From Kappaphycus alvarezii (lineage: Eukaryota; Rhodophyta; Florideophyceae; Gigartinales; Solieriaceae), in the NCBI GenBank assembly GCA_002205965.3, contig NADL03000640.1, forward strand, positions 310,001-374,000: 64,000 bases of DNA, written 5' to 3'. Below the pieces are notes generated by a model, which saw only the letters and a list, made by a program, of their open reading frames with translations, searched no databases and was not told where the DNA came from. Shown here piece after piece: positions 48,501 through 59,186 of the stretch. The position numbers were made by a program, and so were the translations under genes. How positions within the stretch are numbered: the first letter of the stretch is position 1; the number at the start of each line of letters is the position of its first letter.

Positions 48501-50926
48501 CCAACTTTTATTTTTTCACCTTATGAAACTACAGAAAACTTTAAAAAGAGACGACAGACTTGAAGGTTCTTAATTTCAACTATCTCTTTGTTTAGTAAGT
48601 CTAAAATTATAATTTATCTATTAAGCAATTATCGCCTATTTGCGTTGCAGCTGAGGGTGGACGCAAAACGGGAAAATAGCCCATCCGGATTGATATTTTC
48701 TGATTTTTACTATAAATCTCTGTGTTTCATTGATTTCAGAAATTTTCTGAGCTAAACGAAAATAGAACCGTACGTTTTCCATACAAAGGTCGATGAATAC
48801 CACATAATAAATTCTTCTTTATTTGTTACTGCAAGTATAGTATCACCAGAGTAGCGAAATTAATTTTTTGTCATCGAAAAAGGACGCAACTCGAATAAAA
48901 AATTGTAAAACAGAATAATCTACATTCTGTTCTATTTATAGTAGACTAAAACAAGAAATATCTAAAAATCGAACAAAAAATCTTCAAAGTCATGATATTG
49001 CACCTAGAATATAATTAGAGAACATTTCCTTGAGTTCATGTAGGCATAACCGTGAATTATTTATAGATCATATGCGAAAATTCAAGCATTAAATAAATCC
49101 TGAGACTTCCAAATGGGTCATAATAAAACCTCTGTAGTGTAAATTTGAAGTTGAGTAAAAACATTTCAAATATACATGCCAATAATTTCTCATTGAAATA
49201 CGTAAAATTAATTTTTCCATGCTGTAACCAATATCAGTTGTAAGAGCTACTACAGAACATCCGATTGGATAGAGTTATTGGAAGCAGGGAATCTTTGATA
49301 TTATTTTTTTAAATGAATAATGATGTGAAATTCTGATTAACCCTCATAACAAGCTCAGTTGCGGACATTAGGATACGGCCTCTTTGATGAGACATTTCTT
49401 GACTTGAAGAATATTCTATCAAATTTTGAGTTTGGTAGTCATATTTCGATTAAATGAGACATAAGGTCTTCCTTGAAAAGCTTTTTCACCTACGAATGAA
49501 AAAATGAAATAATTCCCGAAAACAACACTGCCCGACAAGAGCCATGTTTCCGCAAGTTCTATCATATAAGGTGTAACTTTTAAGAGTCCATTCAATAAAT
49601 CCTCTTCCATCTGCAATTTCGCAAATCCGTACTTCAATAACAATTCCATAGTCACTGCAAGCAGGTGCTCATGTCTAAAATTCACTTTCATATTTTCAGT
49701 ACAGAACTCCGTATTGTAAGATACATCTATCACTACATGTACCCTCGGATTATACTATTCTGACGCATTTCCTTCCAAGCAAAGAAAATATGGTGAATAT
49801 ACGTGTGGTTCTCAATTTTGATTGATGGGTTCAATATAGTAACTGATTAGGCTTCATGAGGTGAATACTTCTTCATAAGCCAGTGGAAGTGATTAGTTAT
49901 TATTAATTCTACGGCGAGGGATTTTAAGTCCCAGAGCTTGTATATGCAATTTTTTCCTAACCTTTAGGGGCTGGATGTATCCTAACTGAGTTTTTGAGTT
50001 TAAAGAACTCAAAAACTACCTCCAAATTTCTCTCGCTGTGTTTGAATTGAGAAAAAATAATTTCTAAAGCAAAAACCTTAGAGAAGAAAATAGTTGAATA
50101 CAATAGAATTGGAGGCATTGGAAAAAGATGATGACATGTTTGCATAATTTTCAGAGCTATACCTGATATTATGGGCCAATTAATTTGTATATGCTCATCC
50201 TATCCTCTCGAACTGACAGAACTTTTCAAATTAAATGCTAACATACTGATATTCCGGTTATTTATATTTGAAGTTGTTTTCTTCTTTTTAAATCTCCAAA
50301 ATTGATTTTTACCCTCTTCATGAAGAACGTCTTATTTTTTATTATAGTTTTAACTTTTACAATGATTTTACTCCGAATTTTTAAGGGATACTTAAACGGA
50401 AATTGTTGATTGAGGCAGTAAATGTTTTAAAACTCTGAATAGAAATGTTTTACAAGTAATAGATATTAATTGGTTAATTTTCAGTGAACAAAGTCATACT
50501 AGCAATTTGTAACCCAATGTATTTGCTTACTCTAAAATTAATCAATTTAGTACAAATGGAGGAGTTAACACTTGTGCAATCAACTCATCCTTTCGCATTT
50601 CCGAAAAATTCACTGATTTTCTTTTGAAATGGCCCTACGCCTTGGTTCAAATTAAAAAAGCCAAAATTTGGATTAGTAACTGGGGAGCAAGTTATTACGC
50701 GAAGGAGCCGTTGCGTCGCCGCAGATCGCGGACATGTAAAGAAAATTCCGGCGAGGCTATTAATTGATTATTTGGCACATTTTCATTGGTCTCTGCTACT
50801 GTCTGCTGAATACGAGCTAAGGTCGTGCTACTGAAAGCCGACTATCCGCTTGTTATACACAAAAGTTGACACAAATCTCACATATTCTATATGAAGTGCC
50901 AATTACACCAAATTTACAGTTAACAT
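42581..50926. other. Very AT-rich 8-kb stretch without recognisable genes
   Basis: From about 43250 onwards the DNA is strongly AT-rich and stop-dense. Frames at 43583-43816, 49419-49733 and 49957-50145 (-) and 46891-47130 (+) show no known motif. 49419-49733 (104 codons) is the longest and ends in a basic tail, but its composition follows the local AT bias. No transposase or RT motif was found here. Confidence 0.5.
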
Positions 50927-51783
50927 TGTGGTAGTGACGGGCGCACAAGCGCCCTGACACTACATATTCCAATGATATTTGCATGTAGCAATAAATTAGC
51001 CACAAGCCAAGGGAACCGCTGGTTCTCGCGGAGTTACGCTACACTACTGAATTGGTACAAGTTATATTTGCACTGATCTAGGTAATTCACCTGTAAAACA
51101 ACTGAAATGGGGATAAGAAATACACTTTTAAAAAGAAAGTAGAACAATGAAGTGATGCCCTGTGCTTGTCGAAGTCGTCACCTTTGCGCTTGTGAACCGA
51201 CTCAGGCTTAGCATTCCCTCTCTTGTCGGCGTCGCCGCCCCCGCCATTCTGTCGATAAAGATTGGTGGCCTATCCCTTACTAAATATGTTTCAGGAACTC
51301 TTGCACGGCTACACTCGTGGGCGTAGTCATGCGTTGCATTTGAACATACCCTCGACTGATCCCTACTTATACCTTTGCGCATCCCGTGTGTTGTTGGAAT
51401 TTTTGGTGTTTGTTTTACCCTTCAGGTCGTTGCACTATATTTTCTGATCTCTCGAATTAAAACGGTTCAAGTTTTGGATGTATTTCTTACCTCATCAAAA
51501 TGGGTGAGTCACTCGACGTTGAAGAGTGAACCCTTGGAAGTTAAGCTGGCCAAGGAATTTGTTTTCGTATCATTTTTATTGTTTTCTCTCATTATTATCA
51601 TTCTTTTTCGAATCTCGTTGTTCATTTGTTTCGTTAATTAAGGATGTGGACAGGTCAATCTGGCAGGAGCACATCAAGTGCTCCTCCCCGAACGCTACGC
51701 TCTCATTCAATTCTATATACAAATAGTAACTTCAAGGTTTTCGTTGGTGACAACATCCTTATATCCAAAGGAGGTATTCAGCA
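50927..51783 (+). repeat. LTR of a retrotransposon
   Basis: The proposed LTR begins TGTGGTAGTGACGGGCGC at 50927 and ends ...ATTCAGCA at 51783, giving 857 bp with TG...CA ends. A hairpin sits at its start: GTAGTGACGGGCGC (50931-50944) pairs with GCGCCCTGACACTAC (50949-50963) apart from one bulge and one mismatch. It is followed after one base by TGGTGACCC, a tRNA-complementary primer-binding site. A second LTR was not found downstream in the window. Confidence 0.55.
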
Positions 51784-51784
51784 C

Positions 51785-51793
51785 TGGTGACCC
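51785..51793 (+). other. Primer-binding site TGGTGACCC
   Basis: TGG at the start complements the CCA end of a tRNA. TGGTGACCC matches the form used by several LTR retrotransposon groups. It lies one base after the proposed LTR end. Confidence 0.5.
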
Positions 51794-52044
51794 ACTACCA
51801 CAAATTATTTGTCCAGTATTACACCCCTGGTGTGTAATGTTCTTTGGAATTGATCCTTATCAAGATTCTAGCATTCCGGCGGACCGCGGTCCGGCCTCAT
51901 AACCCGGAGGACAAGTATACCGTCCAGCCGTCCAAGGAATCACCCCAGCTCTTCTAGTCCCACTTGTCCTCGCTGTCGACGAGCTTTGCTATTGCATCGT
52001 AGGGTGCTTAAAGAGAAAGAGAGACTGCGAACACTCTGTGGGTC

Positions 52045-52440
52045 TTGGTTTTCGTGTGTTGCTTTTCTCATTGCCTGACGGGGTTCCGTTCCTGGACGAG
52101 AAGAACTGCGCACCGCGAATTGCACTACACAAGTCCTCAGAGAGAGCCAATCTTTGGCATCCAAGCCGCCGCCAGAGCCGCAGCTTCGCAAGGCACCATA
52201 CAAGCTCTTGTGCGAGACAGTGAACAGTTTGTGTCCGCGTCAGGTGCGGGACCGTCTGAATAGCAAGCATGGCCTCTCGAACGCAATCTCTCCGAAAACC
52301 TGGAGTTTTTAGATTCGTATCAAGATCCGATTCTCCCAGCAGCTCAATGCAGTGCGTATATTCGGATGGAGGCGATACATCGCCAGGCTATGAAACAAGC
52401 CATGGTGAGAGCTACACAAGAGGTTTCTCGGCTTGCCCAG
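52045..52440 (+). pseudogene. gag-like remnant downstream of the LTR
   Basis: Two frames give coherent hydrophilic protein. 52123-52260 encodes 'REPIFGIQAAARAAASQGTI', quoted as a landmark. 52290-52440 in another frame encodes 'LPAAQCSAYIRMEAIHRQAM'. The alternation of Ala, Glu, Arg and Gln suggests helical gag protein. The position just after an LTR and primer-binding site supports this. There is no zinc knuckle and no pol behind it, because AT-rich unrelated DNA follows from about 52500. Confidence 0.4.
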
Positions 52441-52500
52441 TAGGAGGTACAAGTGATGCCCCGTTGTGTCTTCATTTCAAACATAGTATTATATTGATGA

Positions 52501-54139
52501 TTTATTTGTAAAGGGGTATATGATATTTATGTAAGTGTTCTAGGAGCAACTTAGTCAAAGCAAGGGGCATATGACCAACGTAAATTTTAGCGGAAGAAAG
52601 GGGTCTGGCCAAGGAATTTCAAGAAAATTTGAAGCAATCAAAAGCACTAATTTAGGGTAACGTTGTGAAAGAAGCTGCAAAACCATTATAAAGCTGGGTA
52701 TGATTTCTCGATTGCACTGAAAATAATATGTCGGTAATAACCAACACGTTTGGTTCTCCAATCATAAAAGATTTCAATGCTTGATACTCACAAAAAAATA
52801 AATTATTTCTCATGAAACTACCTTCTCCTTTCATTTTGGCGGAGGTTGGATGTATTCATGGTATAATAATACTTCGAAAATGCATTGGTATACAAATTAT
52901 TCAGTATTTCCTTGCATTTAATGGAAGGCAATTCTACATCTATAGCGACTCAGCTCATTTTACGTTCCTGTGGTTAAAATAGCATATAGAAAACTTGGAG
53001 CTTTCAATGCCCAAGCGCATTTTAATGTTTCTGTTGAGTATAAATACTAAAAAAGTCTGCGGCGGCCTTATATACAGGCCGAATCCGAGGTTTTAGACCC
53101 TAAATAAATATCCACAGTAAGGTAATAAGTATCTATCTACTTATAGCTAGCTACATTCAACTATCAACTACAATAAATAACTATCACCAGCAATCCAGAT
53201 CGCACGTGAGTGGCTATCTAATCCCGATTCCTGTAAACGGCCATCTCACTATACCACCTCCGCAATTATACTACAACCGAGTTTTCCCCTTTTGCACCTC
53301 TGCGATGCAATAAAATTGTGTACTGTGGTCTGATACTTCCTTATAATTTCAGCGGCCTTTCCGTCTGGATTCATCTCGTGAAAAAGGGCTGCAATGGAAC
53401 TAGTCTGTTGGTCAGTGATCCACAAAAATCTGCCCCTTTTGCTAAATAATTGAATAAAAAATGAGTTGGAAGAATAAGCGTTCTTTTCGCAGTATTAAAT
53501 TCGGAACTTAACTTACGCTTTGCAAAGTCAATTCTTCTGCAATGGACTTTAAATCTATTTGATTCTGTTTTGTGCGAAACAAGGGGTAGCGGCTTTCGAA
53601 AAAGTTGCACTGTTGTGCATGGTTCTTAATATTATGGTAGCTATGAAAATATATACCTTTCGCTTTTAAATGCATTCATATTATATCCCTGGAGTCATGT
53701 TTCTGTTTTGGTGCTATTCTATTTTCAGGGAGTGTACATATGTGATGTACATGGCTTCAAAATTCGGATTAAATTCTGCAGTACAGGACAAATCCTCCTC
53801 GCTTGGTCATCATCACCAACTTTCGCCTTCCAAACCACAACACTACTCCCTTCGGAGCTCATTAGACTGCGATCTACGTGCTAAAGCCCTACAGTGCGCC
53901 TGATAAATTTCGAAACGTTCGATTAAGGGGCACAAGTATAACATAGAGAAAAACGGTGAGACACGAACAACCCTGACTTTCCTCTAGAGACTAAAGTAGG
54001 AGAGTGGAGGCCAGAGAAATGGTATCTACTCTACTGTTTTCAATAGAAAATAACTTACTGACATACCGTAGTGGTAAATAAATACAGAAATTTCAAACAG
54101 AAGTAAAACCAAAAAGCAATTAAAATCTACGGCACAGCC
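52501..54139. other. AT-rich; short Tc1-related trace near 53.9 kb
   Basis: No gene is recognised. ACAGTGCGCCTGATAAAT at about 53890-53907 resembles ACAGTGCGCCTAATAAAT at 54837-54854 inside the Tc1-like copy T3 and may be a fragment of a further copy. The 79- and 77-codon frames at 53371-53610 (-) and 53670-53903 (+) have no motif. Confidence 0.35.
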
Positions 54140-54910
54140 TAGTTATGTATTATGCCTCCATTGGCCTAAAAACTTTAACGCACCGATTGGGTGTCGACTT
54201 AATTACCTTTTGCAGCATTTGGTCTTTGATTTTTGCCCAGTCTTCGTCAATTTCCACTTTAAAATCAGAAAATATGTCAAACTGCCTCCAATTACTGTTA
54301 ACAGGACGTGCTAAAAAACCCCACAGGTTCTCGATATGGTTAAGGTCAGGGGACCGAGCAGGTCAATTCATTACAGTAAGGTCCTTCTCAGAAAACCATG
54401 CCTTTGTTTGTTCAGACATATGGATTGCATAACTTTGCTGATGCACCCAATCAAATCCATGGTTAATGGCCGCAAAATCTAGTAAATTTCTTTCCAAAAT
54501 ATTTCAGTAACTTGCGGACACCTGCCTTGTACTCCGATAGACAACTGGACTCTTGTCAAAGTAAGAGAAACAAGCCCAAATGATAACTGAACCGCCAACA
54601 TTTTGACACGTATCCAATAGCCTCTCTCCTGTACGAAAATCATGCCAGAACTACTTAAAATAGTCTGGGCCATCTAAATTAAACCTTTCATCTGAAAAAT
54701 TATTTTCTTCCAGTCATTGAATCCATTGCCCAATATCTCCGAATCCCAATCAATTCTTGCTTTTTGCGAACTGCGTATTGCTGTAAGGCACGGAGCACGT
54801 TTGAATTTCTTGTACACAATAGTACTGCTTGCACGTACAGTGCGCCTAATAAATATAGAAACATCCCGATTTCTGAGTTCTGTACACTTGTCACAGCCCC
54901 TGTCGTAAAA
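54140..54910 (-). mobile_element. Decayed Tc1/mariner-like transposase, copy T3
   Basis: Read from 54910 down. 'RNRDVSIFIRRTVRA' is a second-HTH region. 'FSDERFNLDG' carries the first catalytic Asp (about 54698-54669), followed by the 'GGSVIIWACFSYF' block. 'WVHQQSYAIHM' (about 54447-54415) has lost the second Asp (QQD is QQS with a frameshift). 'SPDLNHIENLWGF' keeps the third residue, with the Glu codon at 54332-54330. 'DWAKIKDQMLQK' lies near the C-terminus. The first HTH and the left end are missing. It is about 80 percent similar by eye to copy T4 and lies head to head with it. Confidence 0.8.
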
Positions 54911-55107
54911 GAATAATCTAGAAAGGCGTCTCAGTCGGATAGATTAATAACAGCAGGGAAGATTTGCAACGGAATGGTATCTGGGCGATGTAATAGCAAT
55001 AATCCATTTTATAAACGGATCATAAATATAGAAACTATAGACATGTTGTAAAGAAAGTAAAATTTAAGACCTCTTACAATAGTAAAGTACTCTGCTATAC
55101 ACATTAA
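54911..55107. other. Spacer between copies T3 and T4
   Basis: No feature is recognised. The sequence is AT-rich and probably contains the missing or eroded start of copy T3. Confidence 0.4.
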
Positions 55108-55135
55108 ATAAACAATACCGACTGCAACCAGTATC
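55108..55135 (+). repeat. Left terminal inverted repeat of T4
   Basis: ATAAACAATACCGACTGCAA opens the 28-bp repeat. It matches the right arm at 56428-56455 at 25 of 28 positions. The start codon lies 61 bp inside. Confidence 0.85.
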
Positions 55136-56427
55136 TAAACGGCAAAGAACGACGAATACCCATAAAAAATGCCTCGCGGAAAGTCACTCACGGATCAAGA
55201 GAAAGGGAAAATTATGAGGATAAGGTTTGCCGGGAGAGAATTAATCCTATCGCATCGACAAAAAATCGCTCTAAAAAGATGGTGTGGATATTTATTCAAG
55301 CCCCGGAGAAATATGGCAAATTGAAACGCAGCGTACGCCCGCCAAAAGTATCTCCGCTGAAAGAAGGCATCTACTAAGAAAGGCACGCAGAGGTGACGAA
55401 TCCGCGGATAGCTATGCACCGCCTTGGATTTGCCAATAGGGAAGAAGAAAGTGCAGCAGATATTACGTGCGACAAGTATTCTTACGTGTAAGAAGAGTAA
55501 ACATGTTCCGCCCTTACCGCAGCCCATAAAAAAGCAGGACTTGATTGGGCTACCTAGAAGGTGGGCAAAGGACTGAATGATTGGAAGAAAGTTATTTTTC
55601 AGATGAAAAAGGTTTAATTTAGATGAGCCAGACGGTTTAAAGTATTACTGGCATGACATTCGTAAGAAAAAGAGGCTATTAGCTCAGCGCCAAAATGAAG
55701 GCGGTTCAGTTATGATTTGGGCTTGCCTCTCTTGCTTTGACAAGTGTCCAGTTGTTTATTTGAATGGAGGGCAGGTGTCTGAAAGATACTGAACGACATT
55801 GGAGAATCATTTGTTAGATTTTGCGGCCATTAACCATGGATTTGATTGGGTGTTTCAGCAGGATAATGCCCCTATCCATGTGTCTCAGTATGCATTAAGG
55901 CATGGTTTTCTGAGAAGGACGTTACTGTAATCGATTGGCCAGCACGGTGCCCAGACCTAAACCCAATCGATAACTTATGTGGTATCCTGGTGCGAGCTGT
56001 TTACAGTAATGGAAGATAAATTGACTTAGTTTCAGCTTTCAAAGTAGTAATTGACCAAGAATGGGCCAAAATCGAGGAAAATATGCTTCAGAAGTTCAGT
56101 AACACCGTCTGTACCCTCTTACTGCTTATTTTCAAATCGAGAGTAGTGCAGAACTTTCCCGCAGATTTTTCTCCCTTGCGCGCCTCTCTCAGTAGATACA
56201 ATCTGTCAGCGGGGGCATTTTGGGGGACGACCGCTACGTTTCTCCTTACAATACTTCCCGGGGGTTTGGATAAATGCCAGACTACTTTCTTGGAGTGATT
56301 AATCTTCGAGGCGATCGAATCATTGCTCTCCCCGGCACCTCTCATCCCCACGATTTCTCCTCTTCCTGATCCGTGACGTGCCGCGAGGCATTTTGTTGAT
56401 GGGTATTCGTCTTCTCTCTAGAGTATG

Positions 56428-56455
56428 GACACTAGTTGCAATCGGTATTGTTTAT
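56428..56455 (-). repeat. Right terminal inverted repeat of T4
   Basis: On the minus strand it begins ATAAACAATACCGATTGCAA. The inverted transposase start lies 64 bp inside, almost the same spacing as on the left. GACGAATACCCAT is also shared just before both start codons. Confidence 0.85.
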
Positions 56456-57539
56456 GCATATTGTACAATAGCATAGTGTTATATTTACTAATTAATTTTC
56501 TTCAATACTTGAAAAGGGCCACTAAAGTAAACTAGCTTTGGAGCGGGAGGCAAACTTCTAGCATAGTTGTACAGTATGTTGGTTTTACGAGGTGTAAGTT
56601 CTACATTTCTTAAAACGTCTTCTCCCTACCACCACTGACGCCCTCTCTCCCACAACTCTGCCACCTCTGCACCCTCCCGCTTCACAATGCTCCATTCCCT
56701 GAGCTCGCTCCAATCTTGGACTCGTACGCCTCCGCCGGCGAACTCCGCTTCTTCCCCAGCAAAATCGCCGGCATGCAAACATGCTTCCATTTGCTCCAAG
56801 GCCCCTCTTACATTCTGCGTGCAGATTGCTCGCGCCGTCCAATCCCACGCTGACACCCTTTATGCCTCCTGTCGAGCCCCTGCTGTGCAAACCCTCCTCA
56901 TGATCCCTCCCTAGCGACCAACCCTTCCCCTCCTTTGACCACCGAGAAACACTCCACCCCTGCTGACACCCTCCGTCCCGCTCCCGCCTGTCGGTAGCCC
57001 CGTGCCCAACCCTGCCGCTTTGTTTTCCGCTCGGACAAATCCAAACCCCTCGGCTGCCGCTGTCGCTCGACCTCGCGCTGCTTGTATCCTAACTGCTCCG
57101 TCCCTCGCCTCTCCCAGCACTCCCCCAAGAACCACCCATTCGCTCACCTCCACCTCCACCTCGTGACCGTCGAGTTAAGCCTGCCCCCACAGCAACACCG
57201 CCTGCACAGGCTCTGCTACCCGCCACATACATCTACCAAATCCTCCTCCAAAGGCCCGCCGTTGCAAGCATTCCAAGGTCCTGTAAACCCGCGCCCATTC
57301 CGCCAAAGTCCGCATCCCCTCACTGCCTAACCAAAGCCGGACACAAAGCGCAAAAACGGACCCAGCGCCATAAACGCGGCCTCTGCTCAGGTCTCTACTG
57401 CCGCCGGCAGTCTGGACTAGGCAATCGGCACCAAAGCGGACCTTTCCGCCGCCCCAACGTCGGACTCCTCTGCCGTCCATGGCTCCACCAAGGATGCGTC
57501 CCTATCAATCGTTCCGGACGCTGCCCGCGACCACCTCCG

Positions 57540-58112
57540 ATGGCGACGCCGCCCCCCCTCCCTCCCACCGCCCAACAACTGGTAACCATCATGCTTAGCA
57601 CTCAACATATTCCTATCCCCGTCCCCCCACGAGATCCATACACGGCAGCTACCCTGGCTCCGCTGCCCATGCTTGACCTGCCAAGCCCCATTGACGTACT
57701 TCGCACGCCATATCGAGAAGGTGATATCTTTCTCGGCATTCCTGGGTTCTGCATGAAGCCATTCCTTCTCCTCTTCAGCAAGCTCATCCGGGACGCTACC
57801 TTCGCCCTTGAGCCCTCGATAATCCAACGCGCCTTTCTCCTACTCCACATGCTCCCCACTGCCGTCCTCCGCCGCACGCTCCGGTTTGAAACTGGCCGGC
57901 GTCACCGAGAAACCCAGCACGCGGCTTTAGCGGAACGGATCCGTCGTGCTCATAATGGTACTCAATGGGCAGCCCTCTGTTCCGAGGCCCCTTCCGCCCT
58001 CCAGCCCCTCCCGACGTATCTGCTGCCCGACGTTCGCGCCGCACCGAGGCGCTCTGTGCTGATGCGCGCCACGGTAAAGCCATGCGTGCTCTGCACAATG
58101 CCCGCTAGCTGA
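57540..58112 (+). pseudogene. N-terminal domain of the copy E polyprotein
   Basis: The 190-codon frame has a Pro-rich start. It continues with 'IPGFCMKPFLLLFSKLIRD' (about 57737-57793) and 'HMLPTAVLRRTLRFETGRRH', an Arg-rich helix. The first block recurs in copy A on the minus strand near 30.7 kb, so it belongs to the element and is not a host gene. In related RTs this region precedes the fingers domain and probably binds RNA. The frame ends before the RT, where a frame change is needed. Confidence 0.65.
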
Positions 58113-58309
58113 CTTGAACGACTCGCAAACGCTACAAGCGCTTCGAGCGCTTTGCACCGCTCCGCAACAGCCCATCATCCCTCTTCCTGCCTCTACCCTC
58201 CCCTCCCCCGCTCTCCATCACCGAAGCCACCGTCGTCTGCGCCACGCGGAGCATCTCATCGGATACCGCTGCAGGGCCTGAACTCACCTTCTCCAGATAG
58301 TTCCATCTA

Positions 58310-59110
58310 TTGGTCAAGACCGCTGTCAGTTCCGAAGCCGGTGTGACAGGGCTTGCTGTCCTCACCAAGCTGGTTAACCACATTGCTTCGGATGGCCTAC
58401 CCGAACCCGTTCTTCCCCTTATTGCCGTTGCCACGCCGCTACCGCTCCAAGTCCGGACAAAAATCAGGCCCATTGCCGTCGGCTCAGTCCTCCGAAGACT
58501 TGTGACAAAAGCGTTGCTGCCTACTGCCATCGATGATTCGAGGACTTCCTCTCTCCGTACCAAATGGCGAATGATATCAAAGCCGGGATGGACGCCGTGG
58601 TGCACGATACGAGCCCCCTCCTCCAAAAGGTCTCCCACCTCCCTAACGTTGCGGCCATACTTTTCGATGTCCGAAACGCATTCAACCCAGTGCACCGGCA
58701 AAAATTGCTGAACCTTCTACCTTCCCATACACCCACCCTGGCTCGTTTTATGAATATGATGTACAGCCGTTCCCAACCACCCTTGCTGGTCCCGAACCGC
58801 CAACGCACGCTGATCCCCAGCGCCCAGGGCACCCAGGAGGGAGCCATGCAGGCATGCTCCCGTTTTCGCTAACCATTAATTCCCTCGTCCGCCAAATTGC
58901 TGGCTCCATCAACGTTCTTTTCAATCAATGGCTCGCCGACGATGGCACCCTAATCGGGTCGCTTGATGATCTTCGCACTGCTCTCAAGTTGATCCAGTGC
59001 CACATCCCCGCTGTCGGCTTTTTCCTCAACCTACACAAAACTCGGATCTTCTGGCCACACCCCGCCCGCTCCGTCTTCCGCCATGACTTCCCCTCGAAAA
59101 GGCACGGATG
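58310..59110 (+). pseudogene. Reverse transcriptase domain of copy E
   Basis: Three overlapping frames together cover the domain. 'TKIRPIAVGSVLRRLVTKAL' (about 58457-58516) is the fingers motif typical of non-LTR-type RTs. Motif A is 'AAILFDVRNAFNPV', with the catalytic Asp codon at 58666-58668. 'AQGTQEGAMQACSRF' is the eroded motif B, which in this class reads GxxQGDPxGxxLF. Motif C is 'QWLADDGTLIGS', with the Asp pair at 58938-58943. 'FFLNLHKTRIFWP' follows, as in motif D. All three catalytic aspartates are present, but frame changes near 58560 and 58850 disrupt the protein. The ADDGT form is unusual compared with YxDD. Confidence 0.82.
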
Positions 59111-59186
59111 AAAGATTCGAACTATTAGGTGCCCCTCTCGGCGACTCTCACTTCACCAATTCACTCCTTCAAGCTCAAATCGAGGA

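Larger units (their letters stand above)
55108..56455 (+). mobile_element. Chimeric Tc1-like element with inverted 5' ends, copy T4
   Basis: The element is bounded by 28-bp inverted repeats. Its transposase starts at ATG 55169 ('MPRGKSLTDQEKGKI'). The catalytic core carries the first Asp in 'FSDEK' (about 55595), the second in 'QQDNAPIH' (Asp codon 55862-55864), and Asp in place of Glu at the third site in 'NPIDNLCGI' (55969-55971). The coding region runs to about 56095 with frameshifts. From there to 56391 the minus strand encodes a second transposase N-terminus, starting ATGCCTCGCGG at 56391. It has an HTH-like 'SNDSIASKINHSKKVVWHL'. The right half is therefore an inverted copy of the left end of a related element. 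Confidence 0.78.

Noticed and set aside
49419-49733. A 104-codon minus-strand frame in AT-rich DNA
   Set aside because: It has no motif and no coding-like composition, and a frame of this length is expected by chance in an 8-kb stretch.
51865-51938. A tRNA-Met-like anticodon arm (GGCCTCATAACCCGGAGG) near 51893-51910
   Set aside because: The acceptor ends do not pair and no GTTCRANNC T-loop is present. The adjacent palindrome GGACCGCGGTCC would give a different fold.
54145-54432. A 95-codon plus-strand frame
   Set aside because: It is antisense to the catalytic core of Tc1-like copy T3, whose SPDLNHIENLWGF motif is on the minus strand.
56088-56298. The plus-strand frame continuing past the T4 transposase C-terminus
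   Set aside because: It is the complement of the inverted transposase N-terminus and not a genuine C-terminal extension.
57927-58847. Minus-strand frames of up to 189 codons across the RT of copy E
   Set aside because: High GC content opens antisense frames; the plus strand carries the RT catalytic motifs.
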